Assembly (NCBI GenBank): GCA_022496805.1
Contig: CM040107.1
Coordinates: 9,568,501 to 9,632,500, forward strand
Source of the DNA: Pohlia nutans
Lineage: Eukaryota > Streptophyta > Bryopsida > Bryales > Mniaceae
Reading direction: 5' to 3'
DNA length: 64,000 nucleotides
The notes under the pieces were generated by a model. It searched no databases, had not been told where the DNA came from, and saw nothing but the letters and a program-made list of their open reading frames with translations. Positions 24,401-33,893 of this stretch are shown one piece after another (positions within the stretch are counted from its first letter, which is position 1; every line of letters begins with the position of its first letter). The position numbers were made by a program, and so were the translations under genes.

Positions 24401-24778
24401 GAACGATTTAATCCATTGTGCCAGATCGCCCCTCTCTGGTGGATCCTTCTCAGGCCTGAAAACCCAGTAGTCTGTCCTGTATGGCTGGGAAGGGTTGTGT
24501 CTTCAGTGTGTAGTGATGAAGGGGACGATAAATATGGAAAGTTCCTTACCCAGTATTGGGAGCCCCAGAACGCAGCACGAGATATGGCTAAGAAGTATGA
24601 GAATTGTTGGTCAGCTAAGTGGGTTGTGGAGGACTACTGTCCCGAATGGATCGGCGTTGCTGCTGTATTGTACACATCTTTCTCTAGGATCGCTAATCCA
24701 AAGTCACGTACTATACCCAAGAGGAATAAAGCTCGTGCGTTAGACAACTTGACGAGAGCGAACATTGCAGATCCCTGA
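21456..24778 (+). pseudogene. DUF7869-type gene, one intron, six in-frame stops
   Basis: Exon 1 is 21456-22718 and exon 2 is 22850-24778, joined in phase 0 (GAG|GTACG ... CACAG|AAA). Over about 3.2 kb no frameshift is needed. The frame is interrupted by TAG at 22862, 22982, 23216, 24230 and 24350 and TGA at 23822. Features in order: N-terminal domain (GMDVTLLYPDIGEVGSGF); a helix-turn-helix-like stretch (TTWYKIHGIAKSTFHSYM, about 22440); a C-x2-C element (KCTECD, 22960); then the DUF7869 core with QLDNSAKDNMNQF (23516) and VGHTHEDKDAYF (23626), an acidic pattern like RNase-H-fold transposases; and a C-terminal Trp-rich domain. The family is large in mosses and other streptophytes and is suspected to come from DNA transposons. 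Family-A palindromes lie in its leader array, in exon 1 (21781-21799, read as SGDPPID), in the intron (22746) and 37 bases after the stop (24815). Confidence 0.75.
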
Positions 24779-26202
24779 ATGGGATTTCCGTGACAATGCA
24801 AGTGGGTGGTGCATCATCAGGGGATCCCCCGATGAGCATTATTCATTTTTATGACGACCTACTAGCGTCGTTCACGCCGAGATGTCGTGGACTTGGGTTC
24901 ACTTTGCGGGGTTTAGTGTGGTTTTATTTTGAGTTTTACTTTTTGGCGGAAGTTAGTTTTACGGAGTCCACTACTTTTGCACCCCACCGTATTACATATT
25001 GTGGTAAATGTAATTTTATCTCATCGATAAATCCATGCGATTTTATATTATTGAACTTAATGTTCTTTACCTCGTTGGAGGTGATGTTCATTTTTCTTTG
25101 CTGGGAGATGTTTTGTGCAATGATTTAGACGAATCGCATTTTCTTCGCGTACTATCAACCTGGAGGATACAGCGTTGTGTCTGGATTTGAATTCCGCCAA
25201 AGGATCGGGCGATCGCCCGATGTTCTCTGCATGCTGCTCCAAAATGAATTGTTTACAGAAGCTTCATGCCGGCGCCAGTGGGTGTTTCAATATCCCTAAA
25301 GCGCTAAAGGATCGGGCGATCGCCCGATGTTTACTGCTTGCTGCTTTTAAATAATGTTTCTAATTCTGTTGTGCATTGCTTTGCTTGCGCGGGATCGAAT
25401 TCCCAGGTCGCACCTGCTTAGAGTTGTCTACTGTGGGTGCTTCTCATCGTGGTTCACTACTACAATATTGTACTGTGTTGCAAACGAGGGCGGGTCCACA
25501 ATATATCAGGAAATTTGGCGCTTCTCTGAGTTTGTATTTGCACTTCAGGAATCTTGGTGTTACTTCTTACGCTGACTGTAGAACCCGCCTCAATTTTACT
25601 TAATCCAGACATGTTCCTATTCATATTGTATCTTGTTCAGATGGCCATCGGGAGAGCCCCCGATGTGTTATTTTTGAACTCTTTCCAATCCAGAAGTACC
25701 AGTTAAATGTAGCATTCAGGTATCCACCTCTTTCAAGTAAGAGTTGTTTTGAACCACTCTTTCAAGAGCAATTTGTTCTGCATTATTCGATCATTTTAAT
25801 CATCTAATTTCCCTCATATCTTATATATTATGTATACAATTGTATTTGAAATTGAATTAAATAGTGGCCCATTATTGTCCACTAATATTAACCTTGTCTA
25901 TTAGCCAGTCTTACCAGAATCAAAGATAGATTATTTCTTTTTTTATTTACTCTCAATTATGGAAGTGTAGTACTGAGATTTCATATGTATAATTGTCTGT
26001 GATGAATTTTAGGAATTAGATCTGGAATTGAATACAATCAGGGACAATTATTAGCCGTCTTTGTGAATGCATGCAATTGAGAGGGCTACGTACATAGCCT
26101 ACTGTAGGGTAATCTATACTACTTTGTGTAGAATGGCGGCTCACATGAGGGTGCAATTCATTTGAAGTGTGAGCTCTCCACTTCCAACATTTTTATATCT
26201 GG

Positions 26203-26799
26203 ATGTGTGAGCTTCTTCTCCTTCACCATTCACTGCATTCCCTTCCTCAGTCACCTCCCTTGCTTCTGTTGTTCATCATCTGGCCTCTACCATATCTTTG
26301 CATCATCTGCGTAGCCATCTCTATGGACTCTATGGACTCTAGACTCCCTCCCCAAGCTGAGCCACCTCTCCCTCCTCATCCAGGGACTCGGGGTGCATTG
26401 ACTGGATACCTGTGGTTTGTGTACAATTCTGATGCTGTTGATCGTCTTCCTCCTCATCCATTGTTGCAAGGGCTTGTTAGTGGCGAGCCCTCGCACTGGA
26501 ACTACAACTATACTCTAGAGATGGCACGTCTGGAGGCTCATTCTAACATTGCATGGGATGATGTTTCTGACCTTGTGAATCGTCTATCCTCAGATATGCT
26601 TCGAGCCGTGCCGGAGATATACCAGACTTGCGGGTGCGTGCTCCTTGATTTCTGCGATTGTTCTTGGACATCAGCGCCTGAAAGCACGAGGAACGAAGTC
26701 ATTGAGATATCATCGGATACATCTATCTACATCACGGAGCAGAACGATGAGGCAGGAGCTTCGGATATCGCATCGGTGGGGAGCAACCGCCAAGCTTAG
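26203..26799 (+). CDS. Small hypothetical protein, 198 aa (or 158 aa from ATG 26323)
   Basis: The frame opens at ATG 26203 and ends with TAG at 26797-26799. The first 40 residues are hydrophobic and Leu/His/Pro-rich, which looks more like translated leader. A second ATG at 26323 (MDSMDSRLPPQAEPPLPPHP) is the better start by codon character. The body holds Trp/Tyr motifs (GYLWFVYNSDAVDRLPPHPL), a CGCVLLDFCDCSW cluster and an acidic Ser-rich tail (NEVIEISSDTS). I do not recognise it. The short tail phrase IEISSDTS resembles the IELSSES phrase of the MULE-like gene, but that is weak. It lies in the palindrome-free gap of the family-A block. Confidence 0.45.
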   Translation: MCELLLLHHSLHSLPQSPPLLLLFIIWPLPYLCIICVAISMDSMDSRLPPQAEPPLPPHPGTRGALTGYLWFVYNSDAVDRLPPHPLLQGLVSGEPSHWNYNYTLEMARLEAHSNIAWDDVSDLVNRLSSDMLRAVPEIYQTCGCVLLDFCDCSWTSAPESTRNEVIEISSDTSIYITEQNDEAGASDIASVGSNRQA

Positions 26800-26809
26800 A
26801 ATTCACATT

Positions 26810-27389
26810 GCCACCCTAAACCGGATTACTCGTCTGGCGTTTGATTTTGGGATATGACCGGCTGGTTTCGGGATTGCGCGTGCAAGACTTTTGCCCTGCT
26901 CATACCAGTATTGCGAATTTTGAGGCACCAAGGTTTTTTAATTTTGTTGTTGTGAAGTAGTGTATGTTTTTTGTTGCCCAGCTTGGTGGCCTTTGCTCAC
27001 TGGTTAGGAGCATGTACATTTGTTTTATGAATATATAGTAATTATACTACTGCTGTGGGCTGCCAGCCGATACGTCTAGTTTCTTATAGGCACCACCTCG
27101 AACATATTTCGTTTGGCGGATGATTTTGATATTTTAGCAGCTGGCTTTCGGTTAGGGCAAACAAAAGTTTTGCCCTCCTCATAGCAGTATTTCGACTCGA
27201 CTTCGGCTCTTTGCAGCTCATCATAAATGTGGCTAAGACATGCTTGCATTTTCGGAGGTACCCACACACCCGAGTCTTATATTTCGCAGTTAAGTTGGCC
27301 TCCTGGCATGCAGCACAATTGCCGCCGAACTCGTGGCTTTTGCCATCAGGGGAAGTTGTCAGACTACTGCAACCGATATGGAGTGACAT
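26810..27389 (-). pseudogene. Two partial copies of one Cys-containing gene end
   Basis: On the minus strand 27389-27076 reads HEFGGNCAACQEANLTAKYK, then (after a frame change in a CACAC run near 27262) VPPKMQACLSHIYDELQRAE, VESKYCYEEGKTFVCPNRKP and AAKISKSSAKRNMFEVV. At 26920-26810 the same strand carries a diverged second copy of its end: QYWYEQGKSLARAIPKPAGH, IPKSNARRVIR. The shared pattern Y-x-YE-x-GK ... KPA-x-I-x-KS-x-A-x-R shows a partial duplication about 280 bp apart. Family unknown. A plus-strand frame over 27211-27516 is also open and keeps some doubt about strand for the distal part. Confidence 0.5.
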
Positions 27390-27659
27390 GAAGAAACTGC
27401 AGTGTGGGCCACATACAGCTTTACATCGAGATTTATACCTTCACAAGCCATTGGAGGAAATGACCCCACAAGAGCTCATGTGTCTCCGGGAGAACTTACC
27501 GCGATCAGTGTTGTGATTCTTGAGGTTGTAGAAATACTCTGTAATTACAGCCGTGGCTACCCGCACAATGATGTATATAGGGGAAAGCCACCGTCTTTAT
27601 CTAATGATTCATATGTCCCACGTCAAGTCGGGGGATCGCCGAGTGTGTAATGAGAACTT

Positions 27660-28260
27660 TGTGTTCTTCTATTTAGGCGTTCTTATTTTATCCTGCATCT
27701 GATGTTCCGAAGAGTATCGGTAGATCGCCCCATGTTGACAGGATACTGGAGTTTTGGATTCGTAATGGACTAAATTTCGTACTTCGGATCGGGGGATCGA
27801 CCCATGGGATCCAGCAATCTGCTGTGGCGGTTGTTTTTTTTATTCATTACTCTTTAAGGAGATCTTCTAATAAGAAGAAGACATTTTCTGGTACCCCGCC
27901 CATGAAGCTGGTTCATAGTGACTGGTGTCTGTGTTTTTGTTCTGAAGAATTCTTTTATCTTCCTGCATCTGATGCTCTGCAGAGGATCGGTGGATCCCCC
28001 CATGTGATCTGGATGCTGGACTTCTGTATTCTTCATGCACTAAATGTCCTACTTAGGACCGGGGGATCGACCTATGTGTAATATTTCCATTTGATATTTC
28101 GCAGAGTATCGGTGGACCAGATCGGGGGATCGCCCCATGTTTACAGGGAACTCTCTGTTCTTATTCTAAGGAATTCTTGTATGTTCCTGCATCTAATGCT
28201 CTGCAGAGGATCGGTGGATCCCCCCATGTTAAATTAATACCTGACTTTTGTATTCTCTAA
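27660..28260. repeat. Diverged tandem repeat of about 225-270 bp carrying family-A palindromes
   Basis: Three copies share TCCTGCATCTGATGCTCTGC (27690, 27961, 28186) followed by a palindrome. The first two also share ATTCGTAATGGACTAAAT/ATTCTTCATGCACTAAAT and a second palindrome. Palindrome starts 27715, 27985 and 28209 are 270 and 224 bp apart; 27788 and 28057 are 269 apart. So larger duplication has multiplied some palindrome copies here. Confidence 0.8.
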
Positions 28261-28285
28261 CATTTTGTCTTCTATCCTGTGAGGT

Positions 28286-28904
28286 ATCGCAGGCAACGTG
28301 GAGCTCGACAGATGTGCTGGGGCGTTTTATTTTTGAATCCTGTTATTGGAATCGATACTTTACATTCTCCACTTTCACACGTAAAATAAGCAAGCGCACT
28401 TCATTATAGTCTCGTTGTTTTAGACTCTCTCTATTTCGAGATACTCTCCTCCAAGTATAATCAATCATCGGGGGATCTCTCCATAAGTCTCAGAATGTTA
28501 TATAATTATCTTTGAGGTAAGCACACATTTATTCAAGAATTTCAGAAATCAATGTATCGGCTAGGAGATCTTGGTGCCGATACTCAATTGAAAAAATTTA
28601 GAAATTTGAAAAATTTTACTCTGAATTTCCAAGGTTTAGTAATCGCAAACTCCTTCAATCCCATTACATCGGGGGATCCATCGGTTCGTGCCCTCGCTTG
28701 GTGCATTACCGGTTGATCGATATATTATGGCTATTTGTTATTCCTGGACTCTGGACTCTCCATATTTAGTTAAATAACGCATGTTTGTACTAACCTTTCG
28801 TTCTAATGTGGTTTGTTTGTTGATATGTAAGCCACTAATGCTGCAATGGGCAATGTTGCTATGCAACAAGGGTTCAATTCCTTCATTAGTTACATGAATT
28901 TGTA
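28286..28904. other. Intergenic with last family-A copies
   Basis: No gene. Palindrome copies lie at 28466 and 28667, and a longer imperfect palindrome TATCGGC...GCCGATA at 28554-28580. Confidence 0.5.
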
Positions 28905-29115
28905 TACATTGTGTTCTATGACTTATGCTTTGTGTGCTTTGAGTTATTCTATGGTATACATTGTGTTCTTTAAATTATGCATTTGTGTTCTTTAAGTTAT
29001 GCATTTGTATTATTTGGGTTATACATTGTGTTCTTTGAGTTATACATTTGTGTTATTTGATTTATACATTATGTACTTTGAGTTATTCATTGTGTTCATT
29101 GAGGTATACATTAAG
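28905..29115. repeat. Minisatellite of about 20-24 bp units
   Basis: About nine imperfect units of TTGTGTTCTTTGAGTTATACA with lengths from 19 to 26 bp. No gene is present. Confidence 0.85.
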
Positions 29116-29285
29116 TTCTTAGGAAAAGAAAGACTTAAAAGCCGATGACAAACTTGCAATGTATTCCTATGTCATAAACAAAGGTACTTAACTCAATTTC
29201 CCACATGTTTATAAAATTTCTTCTATAACATAGCATTTGGGACTACAAAAGACAAGGCACTTCGCCAAGTTACTACATTAGAGGT

Positions 29286-29588
29286 TGTCACACCACTTCG
29301 AAGGATGGAGAATGGGAGAATGAGGAAAAAGAGGAGCCAATAGGATAGCTTCTCCCTGGAGGTATGACTCCACTTTTGTGGTTTGTCGAGGTTGAGAATG
29401 GAGAATAGAGGTTATTAGTTGGTTACTCATCCTTCAAGCATGGACCATTCTCCATTCTCCAAGAACTATTCTTCACCCGTGGAGGTGAAGAATGGAGAAT
29501 CTCCGAGAATGGGCCCTCTACCATTCAAGGAGAGCGTGTGACGTTCCCATTCTCCATTATGTGAGAATTGGAAGAAAGAGGTGTGACA
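29286..29588. mobile_element. Foldback element with TGTCACACC termini
   Basis: TGTCACACC at 29286-29294 is mirrored by GGTGTGACA at 29580-29588. Inside, GGAGAATGG/CCATTCTCC words occur on both strands many times, and TTCTTCACC CGTGGA GGTGAAGAA forms a central hairpin near 29470-29493. The 303-bp size, short termini and strong self-complementarity fit a MITE, superfamily unknown. I see no clear target duplication. Confidence 0.6.
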
Positions 29589-29651
29589 CCCCCTATTGTT
29601 GTGAGATTCCTTCCATCATATAACATTTTCATGTACGAATTTGTTTGGAAG

Positions 29652-29949
29652 TAAGGTTGAGGTACCTTATTTCGATAACTTAAACTACCTACACTGTTTC
29701 TAGACCCAGCATTAGTAGGGTGATATTTTTCCTAGATTGGAAGTTAGTTTTCACGGAGAATGCAAATTTTTCCATGAATTATTTCCCAATATTGAAATTT
29801 GTACAATTTTTCAAAGTGAAAAGTACTTCAGGACCCAAAACCGATCATATGCTCTTATGTACAAATGAGGTACATCTTTTCTTTCAAAATCTAGAAATTA
29901 GGCTTGATCGGTTTTGTGTCCGTGGTCGCTTCAAGGTACCTCAACCTTA
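29652..29949. mobile_element. MITE with perfect 17-bp terminal inverted repeats
   Basis: TAAGGTTGAGGTACCTT at 29652-29668 is matched exactly by its reverse complement at 29933-29949. A second inverted pair lies inside (GGACCCAAAACCGATCA near 29830 and TGATCGGTTTTGTGTCC near 29905). The element is 298 bp, non-coding and only about 60 bp from the preceding foldback element. Target duplication not evident. Confidence 0.75.
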
Positions 29950-30566
29950 GTCATACATCATCTATTGATTTTGAATCCTTGTCGTAAATTCCATTCCCTT
30001 TGCAAAAAGAATTACCCAAATTACTAATACTTTAAAGCTAGTGTCTTTTACTTTCTATCGTTGCTCGTCCAGGTAGCCACATATGCTCCCCCCGCCGGCC
30101 CTAGCATTATTCACCGAATACGCAAAACAGTGCTGAGATCACTGAAAGTACACCAACAAGAACATGGAAATTCCAGTAACATGGGTAGAAGAGGCAAGTG
30201 AAAATTAATCACCTCACATGATCCATAATCACTCACATGATCTATTATATAATAGAGACCATGCACGCTCACTCGTGAAGACAATTCAGTGAACTGTTGT
30301 GCCAAACTCTAGCACGGGCCAATCTAGTGTACAAAAAGTCACTCTAGTCCAGACATATAGCATGTATGAAAACCGCAATCCTATTCGGCAACAAGCTCTG
30401 ACTTGGAATGAATTAAAACATATCCTCCGTCGAGAACATGCCCAATTCAGAGGCTTGGATGCAATTCATGTACGTCGCATTTTCCTCCACAAAGAAAAAA
30501 CACTCCACACGCAAAAGTCCCAAATTCGTGACTCTCGTACTGAAATCTAAAACTTACATATCCAAC

Positions 30567-32165
30567 TTAGATCTCTATGCCACTGTTAACCTGAACAGTG
30601 AACGAAGTACGCCTCAAATTAGATACAGGGCACTCCACTCGTATCGTCAGCCCACAACTTCCAACCTGTTCTCCATTTCTTTTTGACCGGCCCACTGACA
30701 CAGAAGCGAAAGCTTTTGAATCTACTGACTGCACACAGCCGCATCCCCAACTGAACTTCTCCAATGGCGAATGCATAAATTCAACCCTCAAACCAGGATG
30801 CCTGCCGCCAATGGTGGGGATTACACTGAGTTCGACGGTTGGCCGGACCAGGACACCAAGGGGCTGCCATGCCAGTGGCTGTACCATCTCAAACGAAGCT
30901 GCTCTTTCCGGTAATAGGACCGCTGGTGTGAATCGTGATCCCCATTTGTTCTTACACGAATAACTAATCTTGGTGTCTCCTGGGAACCGCCCTTGCACCT
31001 GTAGAAGCCCACCCAATGTTGTCGTGAAGGCACTACCAGTAAGGCCATCGCCAGCCACATAGGTCATCTGACCATTCGGGAACTGCAGATCCAAAAAGGA
31101 GCAGGAAACAGGGTTGAGAGAGAGCATAGCCATAGCTAACCATCGCCGATGCTTTGACCACACTGCTGGACAAAGAGAGTGTAATCCCTCTCTTCGATCA
31201 AAGCCATACCATAGGCAATGCCGTTTAGATAGGTGAATAGGTAACAAAAGAGTAGTGGCTCGGACAAATAAAACTGGTCCGAATTGCAAAAGAAAAAGTG
31301 GTGTAGAAGTTCCACCCTGTGCGGTTTCCACCCGCCAAAGATCACCACGAGCAACAACAGAAGTTTCAATGTCTTCTGTACGGCTTGAAAAGGTTGTGCT
31401 CACAAACGCACTGCAACGACTACCAGTCGGAGCATTATGAGCAAGTATGGACATTACTTCCTTGTCAGCAACATCTTTCATGTCCAGATCTTTCCGGAAT
31501 GCCAACAAACCACCATAAAATTCATCTTCATTTTCAAGACCACCTTCTTTCCTGCATGTAGCACTTGCGCTAATGCCTTCATCAGTTCGCGAGCGAACAT
31601 CCAAATGCTTGCCCTCAGAAAACGCACGTGTAAAACAAGTATATACATCTAAAGAGCGCATCAATGAAGATGTCCCAAAGGAATGCAAAGAAGAGTCCTC
31701 TGCGTCATCAGATGGACCAGGAAATCGTTGCATTAATCCTCCCGCCAGATCCGACAAATAGGCTCCTATCGTAGCTCCAGCCCGTTCAACATGGGTGCTC
31801 ACATCTAGACCCAAATTTTGCATTGATAGTACTTCGGGAAACCCTACACCAGTGTTCAATGGATAAACAAGTTTCATATTCGAACCAAGTCCAGAGCCGG
31901 CCAAGTGTGTAAGGTTGTCTATTGAACAGGACCATGGCCATTGACTAGGCAAAGATGAAAGCTGTATCTGAGGAGAGGGTATAGGAATGGAGAAAGCCAA
32001 ATCCGATGGGAAAGGGAATGTAGGCAGAAGGGGAATATGCTGAGGTATATGACTTTGGAGAATGACTCTCAGACCTTGAGCCACTGATGTGAGACATTCC
32101 AAAACACCTTGCCCTTGCCTCTGTACACCATCCAATGCTCCAAGGTAATGCCGCTCTGAATCCAT
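30567..32165 (-). CDS. Conserved plant protein of unknown function, 532 aa, intact
   Basis: A single uninterrupted frame from ATG 32165 (MDSERHYLGALDGVQRQGQG) to a stop at 30567. Codon use is even and there are no low-complexity tracts. The N-terminal 90 residues hold Pro-rich hydrophobic runs (IPQHIPLLPTFPFP). A long C-terminal half (about residues 275-532) is rich in alternating polar and hydrophobic residues and Gly, with FGPVLFVRATTLLLPIHLSK, SLCPAVWSKHRRWLAMAMLS, DLQFPNGQMTYVAGDGLT, SCKNKWGSRFTPAV and VQVNSGIEI at the very end. I recognise the general look of a conserved single-copy plant protein, possibly a beta-barrel-like membrane protein given the final amphipathic strands, but I cannot name it. 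It is the only long intact gene in the window. The upstream region 32166-33160 may hold a 5' untranslated exon and promoter. Confidence 0.85.
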   Translation of the reverse strand: MDSERHYLGALDGVQRQGQGVLECLTSVAQGLRVILQSHIPQHIPLLPTFPFPSDLAFSIPIPSPQIQLSSLPSQWPWSCSIDNLTHLAGSGLGSNMKLVYPLNTGVGFPEVLSMQNLGLDVSTHVERAGATIGAYLSDLAGGLMQRFPGPSDDAEDSSLHSFGTSSLMRSLDVYTCFTRAFSEGKHLDVRSRTDEGISASATCRKEGGLENEDEFYGGLLAFRKDLDMKDVADKEVMSILAHNAPTGSRCSAFVSTTFSSRTEDIETSVVARGDLWRVETAQGGTSTPLFLLQFGPVLFVRATTLLLPIHLSKRHCLWYGFDRREGLHSLCPAVWSKHRRWLAMAMLSLNPVSCSFLDLQFPNGQMTYVAGDGLTGSAFTTTLGGLLQVQGRFPGDTKISYSCKNKWGSRFTPAVLLPERAASFEMVQPLAWQPLGVLVRPTVELSVIPTIGGRHPGLRVEFMHSPLEKFSWGCGCVQSVDSKAFASVSVGRSKRNGEQVGSCGLTIRVECPVSNLRRTSFTVQVNSGIEI

Positions 32166-33160
32166 GTTTGCTGCTACTACATCCTCAACCTCTTGCAGCT
32201 CGATCTAGCACCTCTAAACGACTTGTCAAAAACAGTTGTTAGAATTCATCTTTTCCGCTACTCGATAAATGTCAAAACTGACTTCACAATTTAAAGTCTT
32301 CAGAAATTTTTAAAGACCGCAATATCTGCGTAACACCTTAGTAGATAGGAATTTCACCGGGCTGTAGCTAGTCATTAGCACTTCTGATTCTGCTTCCGCA
32401 GATGCCCCAAACCTCACTTAGGCCTGCTGTATCCGACCCATCTCAGCGCCGCAACAAAAAACTACTCTTTCTCTTGCTAGGGCGCTCGCTGTAATAAACA
32501 GAAATTTTGCTGCATGCACAAGAATTAACACCCCTGTAAGACCAAGAGGTGAAATTGGAAACACAACAAAACCGAGAAAATAGAAGGCTAGGTTTCTTGT
32601 GTTTCCTCTGTTGTGCAATCAAGCTATCATTCGTACACTTGACCATTACGTACTACACATTGCGTGCAAACACCGAAGCATGTGCTGATATAAGAACTGT
32701 ACAATTCTAAGGATAAATATTGCCAGTCAGTAGCCTTCAGCCCTCTTCAAGAACCTAAAGGTGGCCCTCTGGTGATTCTGTGCAACAAAAGAGAGATCAC
32801 AAACAAAACTGATGTACAACTGCACCCGAAAAAAATAAACCTACAACACTACTCAAACGAGTGCCCTTATCAACAAAATCGAGCAATTAATGCTATAACG
32901 ATCAGTAACACAACACACCTGCTGGGCTCCGGAATCAAAACACTAAAGAAAGATCCTACACCACAGCAGACAATTGCATGACTGGCAGGCGCTTTTCAAT
33001 GTCCTCGCCATCCTCGAGTCATCAATATGCAGTCGTTCTCCCTCCATTAATCTCCCCTCCTAAAATCCATCACTCAACTCGCAAATAAATAGTAAGCTCT
33101 CTACAAAGAACATCAAACCCTCCAGCCCCAATCCACCCAAACCCCCCAATCTCGGCTTTG
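32166..33160. other. 5' region of the conserved gene
   Basis: About 1 kb without a convincing coding frame, between the minus-strand conserved gene and the plus-strand small gene. It is the likely shared divergent promoter region. I see no clear TATA box for the minus-strand gene. Confidence 0.35.
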
Positions 33161-33165
33161 ACTCC

Positions 33166-33172
33166 TATAAAA
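33166..33172 (+). promoter_or_regulatory. TATA box of a small plus-strand gene
   Basis: TATAAAA in CCTATAAAACCCTCC lies 84 bases before ATG 33256, embedded in C-rich sequence typical of plant 5' leaders (CAACGACCCATCC). The spacing is right for a leader of about 55 bases. Confidence 0.4.
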
Positions 33173-33255
33173 CCCTCCCGCACACCTCACATGCTAATCC
33201 ATCCAACGACCCATCCAATTCAAACCACCCAGCAACCATTATCTTTCCGACGCAA

Positions 33256-33489
33256 ATGAGAAGGAAATCCAAAGAAAATCAGAAGGCCAACTCACGAGCA
33301 CCTCCGCTCCTACACCATAACGCCAAAACCATCGCAGCAGAGAGCAAGACATCCAAACAAGCAAGCTCCAAATTGAATAGACCACTAAAGAGACGAGGTG
33401 CAAGGGAGATATTTGCTGTCTCTGCCCCACCAGCGGAGAGACGACGGAAACACTTCCTTTTCAAGGAGTTACAAGGATTTACAGGTTGA
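33256..33489 (+). CDS. Small basic hypothetical protein, 77 aa
   Basis: ATG 33256 to TGA. The product is strongly basic (MRRKSKENQKANSRAPP; LKRRGAREIFAVSAPPAERR) with a final KHFLFKELQGFTG. It could be the first exon of a longer gene, since TTTACAG|GTTGAAC near its end is a possible donor. It is divergent from the conserved minus-strand gene. Family unknown. Confidence 0.35.
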   Translation: MRRKSKENQKANSRAPPLLHHNAKTIAAESKTSKQASSKLNRPLKRRGAREIFAVSAPPAERRRKHFLFKELQGFTG

Positions 33490-33893
33490 ACAGTACAAAT
33501 ATGGTGTAAAAGTAAATTTAGGATAAATACTAAGGCGGAGACTACGTGATTAGTCGTTTGTTTAACCCCTGAATGCTTAGAGCCCTCTTCAAATTTGGTA
33601 GTTCTGCAAAGATGCATTATCATATGCAACAGACTACTTAGGGTACTTTGAACTTGATGTATAAATGAAAGTTGTACATTGAAAATTTTAGATTCTATTC
33701 ATACGATTAGATCTATGATTGCCATCACCAATATTTTTGTATAAAACTTGAAACTCAAAATTCAAAATACTTCTGTAATTCAATTATGAAGAAGATATTG
33801 ACAATTTGTGAATGAAATTTATTGTCATTGATTGAAATGTAATATTTTTAGTGTAATGATTTTTGGAGATTTTTAAGTTGCTTGATTTTATGA

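Larger units (their letters stand above)
21781..28685. repeat. Dispersed family-A palindromes (core GGGCGATCGCCC)
   Basis: Besides the leader array, single copies start at 21781 (exon), 22746 (intron), 24815, 25203, 25310, 25646, 27627, 27715, 27788, 27985, 28057, 28107/28120, 28209, 28466 and 28667. The best copies, 25203 and 25310, read GATCGGGCGATCGCCCGATG. Others vary in the middle (GGGGATCCCC, GGTGGATCCCCCC) but keep ATCGG at the left and CCGAT or CCCAT at the right. I found none elsewhere in the window. There is a gap at 25666-27626, which holds two gene remnants. Confidence 0.9.

Noticed and set aside
10243..24778. Selenocysteine or pyrrolysine decoding
   Set aside because: Pyrrolysine (UAG) is not known in plants and selenocysteine uses UGA; the TAG sites are many and not at active-site positions. 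Methylation-driven decay fits better.
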